DNA of 64,000 nt, taken from assembly GCF_024220175.1 (NCBI RefSeq), contig NZ_CP098502.1, positions 2,976,001 through 3,040,000 on the forward strand. The letters are read 5' to 3'. The notes under the pieces were generated by a model. It saw nothing but the letters and a program-made list of their open reading frames with translations, made no database searches and had not been told where the DNA came from. Made by a program: the position numbers and the translations under genes. Within the stretch, counting starts at the first letter, position 1. Every line of letters starts with the position of its first letter. Source of the stretch: Paraconexibacter antarcticus. Lineage in GTDB: Bacteria > Actinomycetota > Thermoleophilia > Solirubrobacterales > Solirubrobacteraceae. Positions 1 to 9,373 of the stretch are shown here, in pieces.

Positions 1-1
1 G

Positions 2-910
2 ACGACCGGCCACTGGGAGCTCATGGGGGTCGTGCCGCCCGCGCCGCTCCCGGTCTATCCGGAGGGCTTCCCGCCCGACGTCGTCGCGCGGGCCGAGGCG
101 GCGACGGGGCGGACGTTCTGCTGCAACCGGCCCTACAGCGGCACCGCCGTCATCGACGACTACGGGGCGCACCACCTCGAGACCGGCGAGCTCATCCTCT
201 ACACCTCGCAGGACTCGGTCATGCAGATCGCGGCGCACGGCGAGGTGCTCGGGGAGGCGGCGCTCCACGACCTGTGCCGCACGCTCCGCGGCGTCATGAC
301 CGGCGAGCACGCCGTCGGACGGGTCATCGCCCGGCCGTTCGTCGGCTCGCCCGGCGCCTTCACCCGGACCACCGGCCGCCGCGACTTCGCCGTCGACCCG
401 CCGGCGCCGTCCTACCTCGACGCGCTCCACGACGCGGGGGTCCCCGTCCACGCCGTCGGCAAGGTCGACGACCTCTTCGCGCACCACGGCATCAGCGAGA
501 AGCACGCGGCCGGCGCCAACGCGCCCGCGATCGAGCACACGACCCGGCTCATGCGCGAGCTCGATCGCGGCCTCGTCTTCACGAACCTCATCGAGACCGA
601 CCAGCTCTACGGCCATCGCAAGGACACGATCGGCTTCGCGGACGCGCTCGGCCGCGTCGACGTCGCGGTCGCCGAGTGGCTCACGCTCCTGCGCGAGGGC
701 GACCTGCTCGTCCTCACCGCCGACCACGGCGTCGACCCCGAGACCGCGCACTTCGACCACACCCGCGAGCACGCGTTCCTCCTCGCGCGCTTCGCGGGGG
801 ACGCCGGGCGCCGCCACGACGGGCCGATGGCCGACGTCGGCGCGAGCGTCCACGCCTGGCTCCGCGGGGGCCCCGCCGAGGGACTGCCGGGCACCTCGTT
901 CTGCTCCTAG
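2..910 (+). CDS. deoB: Phosphopentomutase, 5'-truncated by window edge
   Basis: Converts ribose-1-phosphate and 2-deoxyribose-1-phosphate to the 5-phosphates in nucleoside salvage; cytosolic, two-metal alkaline-phosphatase superfamily. The frame is open from base 2, and the first residues read TTGHWELMG, the family's conserved DTxTGHWE block, so the true start lies upstream. The C-terminal half keeps the metal-binding signatures LTADHGVDPE and HTREHA. An internal ATG at 23 is not the real start. The TAG stop overlaps a promoter-like hexamer for the next gene, mutM, 13 nt downstream. Identity is secure; only the N-terminus is missing. Confidence 0.93.
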   Translation, partial: TTGHWELMGVVPPAPLPVYPEGFPPDVVARAEAATGRTFCCNRPYSGTAVIDDYGAHHLETGELILYTSQDSVMQIAAHGEVLGEAALHDLCRTLRGVMTGEHAVGRVIARPFVGSPGAFTRTTGRRDFAVDPPAPSYLDALHDAGVPVHAVGKVDDLFAHHGISEKHAAGANAPAIEHTTRLMRELDRGLVFTNLIETDQLYGHRKDTIGFADALGRVDVAVAEWLTLLREGDLLVLTADHGVDPETAHFDHTREHAFLLARFAGDAGRRHDGPMADVGASVHAWLRGGPAEGLPGTSFCS

Positions 911-913
911 ACT
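908..913 (+). promoter_or_regulatory. Candidate -10 element of mutM
   Basis: TAGACT lies 10 nt before the mutM ATG at 924 with no Shine-Dalgarno sequence between. Its first three bases are the deoB stop codon. Part of the recurrent TANNNT pattern described in the findings. Confidence 0.4.
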
Positions 914-923
914 GGGCCGGGAC

Positions 924-1781
924 ATGCCGGAGCTCCCCGAGGTCGAGACGATCAGGCGCGGCCTCGAGCACCTCGTGGTCGGGCGGACGCTCGTCGCCCT
1001 CACCGTGCACGACGCCCGCTGGACCATGCCGCTGGATCCGCGCGTCGTCGAGGACGCCGTGGCCGGTCGCCGGATCGAGGCGCTCCGCCGCCGCGGCAAG
1101 TACCTCGACCTCGTGGTGGAGGACGACGTCCACCTGCTCATGCACCTGCGCATGACGGGGACGCTCCTGTACGACACCGACCCGGCACAGCCCCACCGCC
1201 GGGTGACGTTCACCTTCGACGACGGTCACGAGCTCGCCTTCTGCGACCCGCGGCGCTTCGGCACGGGGGAGCTGCTGCTCGGGCAGCCCGCCGTCGACGC
1301 CTTCTTCGCGACGCGTCTCGGGATCGAGCCGCTCGACGGGGCGCTCACCGGGCCGGCGCTGAAGGCGCTCGCCCGCGGCCGCCGCGCGCCGATCAAGGCC
1401 TTCCTGCTCGACCAGCGCCGCGTCGCCGGCGTCGGGAACATCTACGCGGATGAGGCGCTCTTCCGGGCGCGGATCCACCCGCTGCGCGAGGCGGGGTCGC
1501 TCACCGGCCCGCAGTACGACGCGCTGGCGGCCGCGGTGCGGGACGCGCTGACCGCCGGCCTGGACGCGGGCGGCGCGACGATCGACGACTTCCGCCACCC
1601 GGACGGGGTGTACGGCGGCTTCCAGCACGAGTTCCTCGTCCACCGCCGCGAGGGCGAGGCCTGCGGCGAGTGCGGGACCGTGATCGTGAAGTTCGTCGCG
1701 GCGGGACGCGGGACGTACGTCTGCCGCCGCTGCCAGCCGGTGCCGCGCGGGCGGCGGCGCGGACGCCCCGCGCCGGTCTGA
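924..1781 (+). CDS. mutM: Formamidopyrimidine-DNA glycosylase
   Basis: Base-excision repair enzyme that removes 8-oxoguanine and formamidopyrimidines and nicks the abasic site. The protein begins MPELPEVE, giving the catalytic Pro2 and Glu3. Lys59 (RRRGKY) matches the conserved active-site lysine. The C-terminus carries the CxxC...CxxC zinc finger (CGECG ... CRRCQ) preceded by GRGTYVC. At 285 aa it is of normal length. The start is fixed because Pro2 must follow the initiator Met. It sits directly downstream of deoB and converges, with no gap, on the glutaredoxin gene. Confidence 0.95.
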   Translation: MPELPEVETIRRGLEHLVVGRTLVALTVHDARWTMPLDPRVVEDAVAGRRIEALRRRGKYLDLVVEDDVHLLMHLRMTGTLLYDTDPAQPHRRVTFTFDDGHELAFCDPRRFGTGELLLGQPAVDAFFATRLGIEPLDGALTGPALKALARGRRAPIKAFLLDQRRVAGVGNIYADEALFRARIHPLREAGSLTGPQYDALAAAVRDALTAGLDAGGATIDDFRHPDGVYGGFQHEFLVHRREGEACGECGTVIVKFVAAGRGTYVCRRCQPVPRGRRRGRPAPV

Positions 1782-2033
1782 CTAGGCCGCGAGGGCGGCG
1801 AGGCGCCCGGCGCGGTCGGCGGCGACCGTCTGGTCGAAGCCGCCGATGAGCTCACCGTCGATGACGACCTGGGGGAAACTGAGCATCCCGGTCTTCTCGG
1901 CGAGCGCGCTGCGACCGTCCGCATCGCGTGCCAGATTGATCTCCTTGTAGGCGATGCCGCGCTTGGACAGCAGCATCTTGACCCGGCTGCAGTACGAGCA
2001 CGGTTCGGTGGTGTAGACGATGACCTCTGCCAT
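1782..2033 (-). CDS. Glutaredoxin
   Basis: Small 83-aa thiol-disulfide oxidoreductase, cytosolic. The redox motif is CSYC at residues 12-15, after the beta strand VIVYTTEP. FPQVVIDGELIGGFD supplies the cis-Pro and glutathione-binding strand typical of the GrxC family. Divergent from recO over a 31-bp gap in which promoter-like sequences of both genes overlap. As glutathione is rare in actinobacteria, it may be reduced by mycothiol or thioredoxin reductase (mycoredoxin-like); the sequence does not decide this. Confidence 0.88.
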   Translation of the reverse strand: MAEVIVYTTEPCSYCSRVKMLLSKRGIAYKEINLARDADGRSALAEKTGMLSFPQVVIDGELIGGFDQTVAADRAGRLAALAA

Positions 2034-2043
2034 TACTTCACAA

Positions 2044-2049
2044 ATGATA
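2044..2049 (-). promoter_or_regulatory. Candidate -10 element of the glutaredoxin gene
   Basis: On the minus strand TATCAT lies 10 nt before the ATG at 2033. On the plus strand the same bases read ATGATAG, so any recO promoter must overlap it. Confidence 0.35.
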
Positions 2050-2064
2050 GCGACCCCCTGAGGG

Positions 2065-2811
2065 ATGCCCGGCCCCGTGAAGACCGAGGCGATCGTGCTC
2101 CGTTCGCTCCGTTACGGCGAGGCCGACCGCATCCTGCACTGCTACACGCCGGGGCGCGGGCGCATCGGCGCGATCGCGAAGGGCGTGCGCAAGACGCGCA
2201 GCCGGTTCGGCGGCCGCCTGGAGCCGTTCTTCCGCCTGAACCTCGTCCTCCACCAGGGCCGGTCGGACCTCATGACGGTGACGAGCGCGGAAACCGTCAG
2301 CGCGTACTCGCACCTGCGGGTGGACGGGCCGGCGCTCGACAGCGCCGCCCGGGCCTGCGACGCCGTCGCCCGCCTCTTCGACACGACGGAGCCGAGCCCG
2401 CCCGTCTTCCACCTGCTCGCGAACGAGCTGCAGCTGCTCGACGCCGGGGCCGGCGGCGCCCCGGGCGTGACGTCCCAGGCGACCCACGAGAACCAGCTCG
2501 CCTTCCGCCTGAAGCTCCTGCTCGTCGCGGGCCTCGCGCCGCAGCTCTCCTCGTGCGCCTCGTGCGGGGAGGTCGACCACCTCGTCGGCTTCTCGGGCGC
2601 CGCCGGCGGCGTCGTCTGCACGGCCTGCGAGAGCGGGGCCTTCCGCCTGGACGCGGGGGCGCACGCCTTCCTCCAGGACGCGCTCGGGCGGCCCCTCGCC
2701 GAGGTCCCGACCGGCATCGACGTGCGCGCGCTACGGCAGGCCGAGCGCGCGATCACCGAGACGGTCGAGCACCACGTCGGCACGCATCTGCGGCGCGCGA
2801 CCGCCGGGTAA
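2065..2811 (+). CDS. recO: DNA repair protein RecO
   Basis: Recombination mediator of the RecFOR pathway; anneals single strands and loads RecA on SSB-coated DNA. The N-terminal OB-fold starts TEAIVLRSLRYGEADRI, a signature of the family. A zinc module is formed by C164, C167, C185 and C188 (CASC ... CTAC). Length 248 aa is typical. The ATG at 2065 follows GAGGG, a possible Shine-Dalgarno sequence. The TAA stop is 9 nt before ppdK. Confidence 0.93.
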   Translation: MPGPVKTEAIVLRSLRYGEADRILHCYTPGRGRIGAIAKGVRKTRSRFGGRLEPFFRLNLVLHQGRSDLMTVTSAETVSAYSHLRVDGPALDSAARACDAVARLFDTTEPSPPVFHLLANELQLLDAGAGGAPGVTSQATHENQLAFRLKLLLVAGLAPQLSSCASCGEVDHLVGFSGAAGGVVCTACESGAFRLDAGAHAFLQDALGRPLAEVPTGIDVRALRQAERAITETVEHHVGTHLRRATAG

Positions 2812-2814
2812 GGT
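2809..2814 (+). promoter_or_regulatory. Candidate -10 element of ppdK
   Basis: TAAGGT ends 6 nt before the ppdK ATG at 2821; its TAA is the recO stop codon. Spacing suits a leaderless transcript, though read-through from recO is equally possible. Confidence 0.4.
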
Positions 2815-2820
2815 GGCTCG

Positions 2821-5394
2821 ATGAGCACCTCGCGCCGTTGGGTCCAGGACTTCTCCGAGGGCTCGCGCGAGCAGCGGGACCTCCTCGGCGGCAAGGGGGC
2901 GAACGTCGCCGAGATGACCCGCATCCTCGGGGCCGACCGGGTCCCGGCGGGCTTCACGATCACGACCGCGGCGTGCGTCGCCTACATGGAGGGCGGCTCG
3001 ACGGCCCCCGAGGGGATGGACGCGGAGGTCGCCGAGGCGCTCGCCCGCCTGGAGGCCCACGCCGGCAAGCGGCTGGGGGACGCCGCGGATCCGCTCCTGG
3101 TGTCGGTCCGGTCCGGCGCCCGCGAGTCGATGCCGGGGATGATGGACACGGTCCTCAACCTCGGCCTCAACGACGCCTCGGTCGGCGGCCTCGCCGAGCG
3201 GACCGGCAACGCGCGGTTCGCCTGGGACTCCTACCGGCGGTTCGTGCAGATGTACGGCAACGTCGTCCTCGGCATCGACTCAGACCGCTTCGAGGAGGCG
3301 ATCGCGGCGGTCAAGGCCGCACGCGGGGTGGAGCTCGACACCGACCTCGACGCGGCCGCCCTCGAGGAGCTCACGCGCACCTTCCAGACCTTCTACGCCT
3401 TCCCGCAGGACCCGCACGCGCAGCTCGACGGGGCGATCCGGGCGGTCTTCGACTCCTGGATGGGCGACCGCGCCGTCACCTACCGCCGCCTGCACCGCAT
3501 CCCCGACGACTGGGGCACCGCGGTGAACGTCCAGCAGATGGTCTTCGGGAACAAGGGCGACACCTCCGGCTCGGGCGTCGCCTTCAGCCGCGACGAGGTG
3601 ACCGGCGAGGCCGAGCCGTCCGGCGACTTCCTCGTCAACGCCCAGGGCGAGGACGTCGTCAGCGGGGTCCGCAACACGCAGGACATCAGGGACCTGCGCA
3701 CGGTCATGCCCGAGGCGCACGCGCAGCTCATGGAGATCCTGCGCACGCTCGAGGCGCACTACAAGGACATGCAGGACACGGAGTTCACCGTCGAGGAGGG
3801 GCGCCTCTACATGCTGCAGACGCGCTCGGCCAAACGCCCGGCGCAGGCGGCGGTGCGCTTCGCGGTCGACGCGGTGGCCGAGGGCCTGCTCACCGAGGCC
3901 GAGGCGCTCATGACGATCGACGCCGCGTCGGTCGAGACGCTCCTCTCGCCGCAGTTCGACCCGTCCGTCGACTACGCCGTCGTGGCGACCGGCATCGGCG
4001 CCTCACCCGGCGGCGCCAAGGGCGAGGTCGTCTTCAGCGCGGCCGCAGCGGTGGCCGCCCGGGCGGAGAAGCGCGACACGATCCTCGTGCGGCCGTTCAC
4101 CGACGCCGGCGACGTCGCGGGCTTCGCGGCCGCGCGCGGCATCCTCACGTCGACCGGCGGCAAGGCGTCCCACGCGGCGCTCGTCGCGCGCGGCATGGGG
4201 CGGCCGGCGGTGACCGGCGCCTCGGCGCTGAAGATCGACGTGCGCGCCCGCGTCCTGCGCCTCCCCGACGGGAGCACCGTGGCGGAAGGCGGCTTCATCG
4301 CCATCAACGGGACGACCGGCGAGATCACGCTCGACGACGTGCCCGTCACGGCGCCCGGCGTGTCCGACGAGCTCGAGACCGTCCTGGGCTGGGCGGACGG
4401 CATCCGCCGGCTCGGGGTCCGCGCGAACGCCGACACCCCGGACGACGCGGCGCGGGCGGTCGAGCTCGGCGCCCAGGGCATCGGCCTCTGCCGCAGCGAG
4501 CACATGTTCCTCGGCGAGCGCCAGCCGCTCATGGCCGCGGTCATCCTCGCCGACGGCGAGCAGGAGCGGACCGCCGCCATCGAGCGCCTGCGCCCGCTGC
4601 AGGAGGACGACTACGAGCGGATCCTCGTCGCGCTCGACGGGCGGCCGCTCTGCGTCCGGCTGCTCGATCCGCCGCTGAACGAGTTCCTCCCGGAGCCGCA
4701 CGAGCTGCCGGAGGGCTCGCCCGAGCGCGCCCGCGTCGAGTCGCTCCAGGAGGAGAACCCGATGCTCGGCACCCGCGGCGTGCGCCTGGGCATCCTCCAG
4801 CCCGAGCTCTACGAGATGCAGGTCCGGGCGCTCTTCCGGGCCGCCGCGCGCGTGCCCGGCGCGGACGTCGAGGTCATGATCCCGCTCGTCGACTACGAGC
4901 TCGAGCTCGACTTCATGGAGGACCTCGTCGCGCGCGTCGCCGACGAGGAGGGCGTCGTCCGCGGCCGGGATTACAAGTTCGGGTCGATGATCGAGCTCCC
5001 GCGGGCGTGCTTCCTCGCCGACCGCATCGCCCGCCACGCCGACTTCTTCTCCTTCGGGACGAACGACCTGACGCAGACCGGCCTGGGCTTCAGCCGCGAG
5101 GACATCGAGGCGCGGATCCTCGAGCGCTACATCGACGTGAAGATCCTCGACCGCTCGCCGTTCGAGACGATCGACACGCCGGGCGTCGCGCAGATGGTCC
5201 GGATGGGCGCGTGGCTCGGGCGCAAGACGAAGGTCGACCTGAAGCTCGGCGTCTGCGGCGAGCACGGGGGAGACCCCGACTCGATCGCGTTCTTCCACGA
5301 CTCCGGGATCGACTACGTCTCCTGCTCCCCGCCGCGCGTGCCGGTCGCCCGCCTGGCCGCGGCGCAGGCGGCGATCGCGGACCGGCGGTTCTAG
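2821..5394 (+). CDS. ppdK: Pyruvate, phosphate dikinase
   Basis: Interconverts pyruvate + ATP + Pi with PEP + AMP + PPi. At 857 aa it has the full three-domain layout: N-terminal ATP-grasp nucleotide domain (GGKGANVAEM near residue 22), central swivelling domain with catalytic His451 in GGKASHAALVARGMG, and C-terminal PEP/pyruvate TIM barrel with SFGTNDLTQ and the acid/base Cys812 in GVCGEHGGDP. The conserved end SCSPPRVPVARLAAAQA is intact. Directions of flux (gluconeogenic or glycolytic) cannot be read from sequence. Large open antisense frames over this gene are composition artefacts. Confidence 0.96.
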   Translation: MSTSRRWVQDFSEGSREQRDLLGGKGANVAEMTRILGADRVPAGFTITTAACVAYMEGGSTAPEGMDAEVAEALARLEAHAGKRLGDAADPLLVSVRSGARESMPGMMDTVLNLGLNDASVGGLAERTGNARFAWDSYRRFVQMYGNVVLGIDSDRFEEAIAAVKAARGVELDTDLDAAALEELTRTFQTFYAFPQDPHAQLDGAIRAVFDSWMGDRAVTYRRLHRIPDDWGTAVNVQQMVFGNKGDTSGSGVAFSRDEVTGEAEPSGDFLVNAQGEDVVSGVRNTQDIRDLRTVMPEAHAQLMEILRTLEAHYKDMQDTEFTVEEGRLYMLQTRSAKRPAQAAVRFAVDAVAEGLLTEAEALMTIDAASVETLLSPQFDPSVDYAVVATGIGASPGGAKGEVVFSAAAAVAARAEKRDTILVRPFTDAGDVAGFAAARGILTSTGGKASHAALVARGMGRPAVTGASALKIDVRARVLRLPDGSTVAEGGFIAINGTTGEITLDDVPVTAPGVSDELETVLGWADGIRRLGVRANADTPDDAARAVELGAQGIGLCRSEHMFLGERQPLMAAVILADGEQERTAAIERLRPLQEDDYERILVALDGRPLCVRLLDPPLNEFLPEPHELPEGSPERARVESLQEENPMLGTRGVRLGILQPELYEMQVRALFRAAARVPGADVEVMIPLVDYELELDFMEDLVARVADEEGVVRGRDYKFGSMIELPRACFLADRIARHADFFSFGTNDLTQTGLGFSREDIEARILERYIDVKILDRSPFETIDTPGVAQMVRMGAWLGRKTKVDLKLGVCGEHGGDPDSIAFFHDSGIDYVSCSPPRVPVARLAAAQAAIADRRF

Positions 5395-5436
5395 ACGCTC
5401 CGGTGGCGGCGCCCTCCCGCCGCCCGGTGTGATCTG

Positions 5437-6072
5437 ATGAGCCCCATGCGTTCGGGGCTGGCGATGCTGCTGATGACGTTCGGGCTCGCGGCGGGGATGG
5501 TCTCCCTCGCCGCCGCCCAGACCACGGCCCCGGCCCCGGCCCTGCCGCTGTCTGCGGCGCGCGCCGCGGCGGTGGGCCCGGTCATCGACTACGCCCAGGT
5601 CCTCGACGCCACGAAGCCCCTCCGCGCGAAGCTCGCCCGCTACGCCGGCGCCTGCCGCAGGCTGCCGGTCGGGGACACCTTCATCACGGCGTACCGCGCG
5701 CTCTGCCGGACCGAGGGCGACGCCTACACCGCCGGCCTCGTGCTGCCGACGTGCCGCAGCGCCGACCGCTGCCGCGCCCGCCTGACCCGGTACGCGGCCG
5801 ATCTCGGCCTCCAGATGAACGCCTCGCGCCGCTTCAACCGCGTCCTCAAGACGACGGTGACGGACCCCGACTGCCGGCGTGCGCTGCGGCTACGCCAGGC
5901 GGTCCTGCTGACGGCCGCGCGGCTGCAGCGACAGGCCGCCGCCGTCGTGAAGCTCATCGGCGGGGACCCCAGGAAGCTCGGCGCCGCGGTCGGGAAGTTC
6001 TACGCGATCGACCGCTCGGCCCTGCTCGACCACCGCGGCCGGCTGGACACCTTCCGCGCCGCGTGTCAGTGA
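5437..6072 (+). CDS. Secreted protein of unknown function
   Basis: I do not recognise this family. An N-terminal signal peptide is clear (hydrophobic stretch ending SLAAAQ), and the in-frame ATG at 5446 gives the better signal peptide (MRSGLAMLL). The mature part, about 185 aa, is helical and basic with five cysteines, including a CRSADRC spacing that could form disulfides outside the cell. No catalytic motif is visible. It ends 10 nt from the convergent GH16 gene. Probably a lineage-specific exported protein. Confidence 0.7.
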   Translation: MSPMRSGLAMLLMTFGLAAGMVSLAAAQTTAPAPALPLSAARAAAVGPVIDYAQVLDATKPLRAKLARYAGACRRLPVGDTFITAYRALCRTEGDAYTAGLVLPTCRSADRCRARLTRYAADLGLQMNASRRFNRVLKTTVTDPDCRRALRLRQAVLLTAARLQRQAAAVVKLIGGDPRKLGAAVGKFYAIDRSALLDHRGRLDTFRAACQ

Positions 6073-6082
6073 GGCGGGCGGG

Positions 6083-7177
6083 TCAGCGCCAGGCGCGCAC
6101 GTAGTCGACCTGGGTGGTCGCCGGGAGCGGCGTGGTCGCCGGGTCGAACGCGTTGCCTCCGATGCCGAGGGCCTGCGTCAGCACGATCATGAACGGCTGA
6201 TCGAACGGCTGGGCGCCGGTGAGCGGCGCCGCCGGGTGCCAGGAGTCGACGAGGCACGTCGTGCCGTCGTAGACGATCCGGATCGACGTCGGCGTCCACT
6301 CGACCGCGTAGGTGTGGAAGGCCGCGAGGTCGGTGATCAGGCAGGCGGTGTTCGTGACGTTCGGATCCGGCGACGCGGGTGCGTAGTGGATGTACGGCAC
6401 GGCGCGGTCGGGGTAGCGGCTGAACATCTCGGCGATGTCGATCTCGCCGGAGAGCGGCCACGCCCCGTAGCGGGCCGGATCGGACGGGTAGAGCCAGAGC
6501 GCGCTCTGCAGCCCGGCTGCCGTGGCGGCGCTGACGCGGGCGCGGACCTCGAAGCGCCCGTAGGCCTGCGCGAACCGGTCCCAGGTCGAGACCATGCCGC
6601 TCGTGTAGGACGTCGTGAACGCGCCGTTCGGGTCCTGGCAGGTGAAGGGGGCCGGTTCCCGGCGGGCGGTCAGGCTCAGGACCCCTCCGCCGACCGCGAC
6701 GTTGTCCGGGCTGTCGACGAAGCACGCCGTGAGCCCGCTCGTGTATCCGCTGGTCGCGGTCTGCTGCGCGATCCAGCGGGACGGGTCGAGCGTCGTGCCG
6801 TCGAACTCCTCGTCGAACGAGCAGCGCCAGCTCGTCCCGTCGCCCTTGGCGAGGTCCGTGCACTGCGGGGCGGGCGGCTGGCGGACCCCGCTCGGCTCGG
6901 CGGCGGGCGTCCGGGCGAGGTCCGAGGTGGGGGCGGTGGCTGTGGACAGGGTGGACGGCGCGGGCCGTGCCGTCGTGGGCGTCGCCCCCTTGGGGCGGGC
7001 GAGCGTGATGGGGGAGTGCGGCCTCACGCCGTGGGTGTGCGGCCTCACGCGCGACCTGACCGCATGGTGTGTCCGGGTGTGGTGTCGAGCCGTCCGCGGC
7101 CGCTTCGCATCCGCGGGCGGCGCGAGCAGGCCGGTGACGGAGAGGGTGGTGAGCAGCAGGGCGACGGAGCGGAGCAT
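6083..7177 (-). CDS. Secreted GH16-family glycoside hydrolase
   Basis: Endo-acting beta-glucanase/galactanase type enzyme. The catalytic signature GEIDIAE (ExDxxE: nucleophile and acid/base glutamates) is present, followed by an aromatic-rich jelly-roll fold (FHTYAVEWTP, VDYVRAW at the end, both typical of GH16). The ATG at 7177 gives a signal peptide ending APPADA; a GTG 24 nt upstream is possible but less good. A low-complexity Arg/His/Thr/Pro linker of about 80 residues follows. The substrate is unknown; turnover of the cell's own exopolysaccharide (locus at 16-45 kb) or scavenging are both possible. Confidence 0.87.
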   Translation of the reverse strand: MLRSVALLLTTLSVTGLLAPPADAKRPRTARHHTRTHHAVRSRVRPHTHGVRPHSPITLARPKGATPTTARPAPSTLSTATAPTSDLARTPAAEPSGVRQPPAPQCTDLAKGDGTSWRCSFDEEFDGTTLDPSRWIAQQTATSGYTSGLTACFVDSPDNVAVGGGVLSLTARREPAPFTCQDPNGAFTTSYTSGMVSTWDRFAQAYGRFEVRARVSAATAAGLQSALWLYPSDPARYGAWPLSGEIDIAEMFSRYPDRAVPYIHYAPASPDPNVTNTACLITDLAAFHTYAVEWTPTSIRIVYDGTTCLVDSWHPAAPLTGAQPFDQPFMIVLTQALGIGGNAFDPATTPLPATTQVDYVRAWR

Positions 7178-7333
7178 GGGAGGACACCGCGGCGAGCGCA
7201 CGTGCTCCGCAGGGGTGTCCCGGTGATCGCCCGGTCATGTGCCTTCTGGATACGAGATCCGTCCGGGGCGCCGTCGCGGCGCGACGCGCGGAACGGAGCC
7301 ACCCGTCACGGGCGCGTCCGCCCCGCACGCGGG

Positions 7334-8251
7334 TCAGTCGACGTGCAGGACGGCCTTGCCCGTGATCGTGCGGTCCATGATGCCGGTGAGCGCGGCCCCC
7401 GCGTCGCTCCAGGATCCCTCGTGGGTGATCTGCGGATCCAGGTGCCCCGCCGCGACGAGGTCGAGGAGGACGCCGAGATCGCGCGTCCCCGAACGCTCCC
7501 GCGCGAGCTCGTTGAAGACCATGAAGCCGTAGAGGCGGGCGCCGGGGGCGCGGCCGAAGAGCGCGCGCGTCTCGTACTGCACCGGCTCGGCCACGGTGTT
7601 GGCGAAGGAGACGACCGTCCCGTACGGCGCGACGTGCTCGAGGGCGGCGCCGAGCGTCGGGCCGCCGACGCCGTCGGTGATGACGTCGTACTCGCGCTCG
7701 ATCGCGGTGACGACGTCGTCGGCGCCGAGGGCCTCGAGCTCGCCGGCGACCGCGATGTCGCGCACGAGGGCGGTCACGTGGGCGCCGGACCGGTGCGCGA
7801 GCTGGATCGCGATCCGCCCGACGCCGCCGGTCGCCGCGGTGACGAGGACGCGCCGGCCGAGGACGAGCCCGGAGACCTTGAGGGCGTGGAGGGCCGTGAG
7901 GCCGGCGACGGGGAGCGCGGCGGCCTGGGCGTCGGTGACGCCGTCGGGGATCGGGGCGAGGATCTCGGTCGGCACGGCGACACGCTCGGCCCAGGCGGTG
8001 TTCGAGACGAGCCCGACGACGCGCGTGCCCTCCGGAGGCCCGCTGCCGTCCGCGGCGGCCGTCTCGACCACTCCGACGACGTCCCAGCCGTTCTGGCTGC
8101 CCGGCGCCATCGTGGGCAGGCGCTTGATCTCGCCGCGGTTGAGGGAGAAGGCGGTCGTCCGGACGAGCGCCTGGGACGGGAGGGGCCGCGGGTCCGGCAC
8201 CTCGGTGAGGGCGATGTGCGGGGCGTCGGCGGTGACGGTCAGGGCGCGCAT
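7334..8251 (-). CDS. MDR-family NADPH-dependent quinone/enone oxidoreductase
   Basis: Zinc-free medium-chain dehydrogenase/reductase of 305 aa, like quinone oxidoreductase. GroES-like N-terminal domain, then the Rossmann segment [20 protein letters not shown] that binds NADPH. No catalytic-zinc cysteine/histidine set is seen. The start at 8251 (MRALTV) is preferred over an upstream in-frame ATG because a TACGGT hexamer sits 6 nt before it. Substrate unknown. Confidence 0.85.
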   Translation of the reverse strand: MRALTVTADAPHIALTEVPDPRPLPSQALVRTTAFSLNRGEIKRLPTMAPGSQNGWDVVGVVETAAADGSGPPEGTRVVGLVSNTAWAERVAVPTEILAPIPDGVTDAQAAALPVAGLTALHALKVSGLVLGRRVLVTAATGGVGRIAIQLAHRSGAHVTALVRDIAVAGELEALGADDVVTAIEREYDVITDGVGGPTLGAALEHVAPYGTVVSFANTVAEPVQYETRALFGRAPGARLYGFMVFNELARERSGTRDLGVLLDLVAAGHLDPQITHEGSWSDAGAALTGIMDRTITGKAVLHVD

Positions 8252-8257
8252 CGGGTC

Positions 8258-8263
8258 ACCGTA
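8258..8263 (-). promoter_or_regulatory. Candidate -10 of the MDR oxidoreductase gene
   Basis: TACGGT on the minus strand with 6 nt to the ATG at 8251; supports a leaderless start. Confidence 0.4.
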
Positions 8264-8309
8264 GCGCCGCGGCATGAGACACCTGCCGCCCTTGAGGCAT
8301 GATGGAGGC

Positions 8310-9350
8310 ATGGACCCGCACGCCCACCCCGGCCCCGTGGCCGTCGCCTACGCGGCGCGGCGCCAGGCGTGGGAGGAGACGCACCTCTCGACGCTCGCGG
8401 CCCGGTCCTATCCGGCGCGCCGCGCGCTCCCCGAGGACGACTGCGGCCTGCGCACGCCGCTGCAGCGTGACCGCGACCGGATCGTCCACAGCAAGGCGTT
8501 CCGGCGGCTGAAGCACAAGACGCAGGTCTTCGTGGCGCCCGAGGGGGACCACTACCGCACGCGCCTGACCCACACGATCGAGGTGACGCAGATCTCGCGG
8601 ACCGTCGCGCGGGCGCTGGACCTCAACGAGGACCTCGTCGAGGCGATCGGGCTCGGTCACGACCTCGGGCACGCGCCGTTCGGCCACATCGGCGAGGAGT
8701 TCCTCGACGAGGCGCTGCGGGAGCGCTTCGGGCGGTCCTTCCGCCACTACGAGCACTCCCTGCGGGTCGTGGACGTCCTCGAGCGCGAGGGGCAGGGACT
8801 CAACCTCACCGACGACGTCCGTGACGGCATCCTCTGCCACTCGGGGCGCGCTCCCCAGCCGCGGACGCTCGAGGGCCGGATCGTGCGCATCGTCGACCGC
8901 GTCGCGTACATCAACCACGACATCGACGACGCGATCCGCGCCGGCGTCCTCGCCGAGTCCGACCTCCCGGCCGAACCGCTGCGGATCCTCGGCGAGACCG
9001 GGTCGACCCGGATCGACCGGCTCGTCCACGACCTCGTGGAGGCCTCGTCGGTGGCGGGCGACATCCTCCAAGGCGCCGAGGCCGGCGGCGCGATGGACGC
9101 CCTGCGGACGTTCATGTTCGACCGGGTCTACCTGGGGAACACGGCCGTGCGCGAGCACGAGAAGATCCGCGCGGTCATCCGCACCCTCTTCGACCACTAC
9201 GCGTCGCTGCCGGACGGGCCGCCGGACGGCGGCGGGGCGCCCGGCGCGGACGACGCCCAGCGCATCACCGACTACCTCGCCGGGATGACCGACCGCTACT
9301 GCATCCGGACGTTCGAGTCACTCGCCGTACCCGACGGGTTCGTCGGCTGA
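8310..9350 (+). CDS. dgt: Deoxyguanosinetriphosphate triphosphohydrolase-like protein
   Basis: HD-superfamily dNTPase, 346 aa, that cleaves dNTPs to nucleoside and triphosphate. Metal ligands are visible as [10 protein letters not shown] (His), [16 protein letters not shown] (His-Asp) and INHDIDDA (Asp). The start at 8310 has GGAGG 3 nt upstream. It lies 23 nt before dnaG, the usual dgt-dnaG pairing of actinobacteria. Probably limits dNTP pools. Confidence 0.93.
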   Translation: MDPHAHPGPVAVAYAARRQAWEETHLSTLAARSYPARRALPEDDCGLRTPLQRDRDRIVHSKAFRRLKHKTQVFVAPEGDHYRTRLTHTIEVTQISRTVARALDLNEDLVEAIGLGHDLGHAPFGHIGEEFLDEALRERFGRSFRHYEHSLRVVDVLEREGQGLNLTDDVRDGILCHSGRAPQPRTLEGRIVRIVDRVAYINHDIDDAIRAGVLAESDLPAEPLRILGETGSTRIDRLVHDLVEASSVAGDILQGAEAGGAMDALRTFMFDRVYLGNTAVREHEKIRAVIRTLFDHYASLPDGPPDGGGAPGADDAQRITDYLAGMTDRYCIRTFESLAVPDGFVG

Positions 9351-9358
9351 CCGCGGGG

Positions 9359-9364
9359 TACTCT
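9359..9364 (+). promoter_or_regulatory. Candidate -10 of dnaG
   Basis: TACTCT ends 9 nt before the dnaG ATG at 9374; no Shine-Dalgarno sequence in between. Confidence 0.35.
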
Positions 9365-9373
9365 GGACCGCCG

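Noticed and set aside
2553-5432. Very long open frame (959 codons) overlapping ppdK in another frame
   Set aside because: Arg/Gly/Pro-rich, no motif, and fully shadowed by the clear ppdK frame; composition artefact of high GC.
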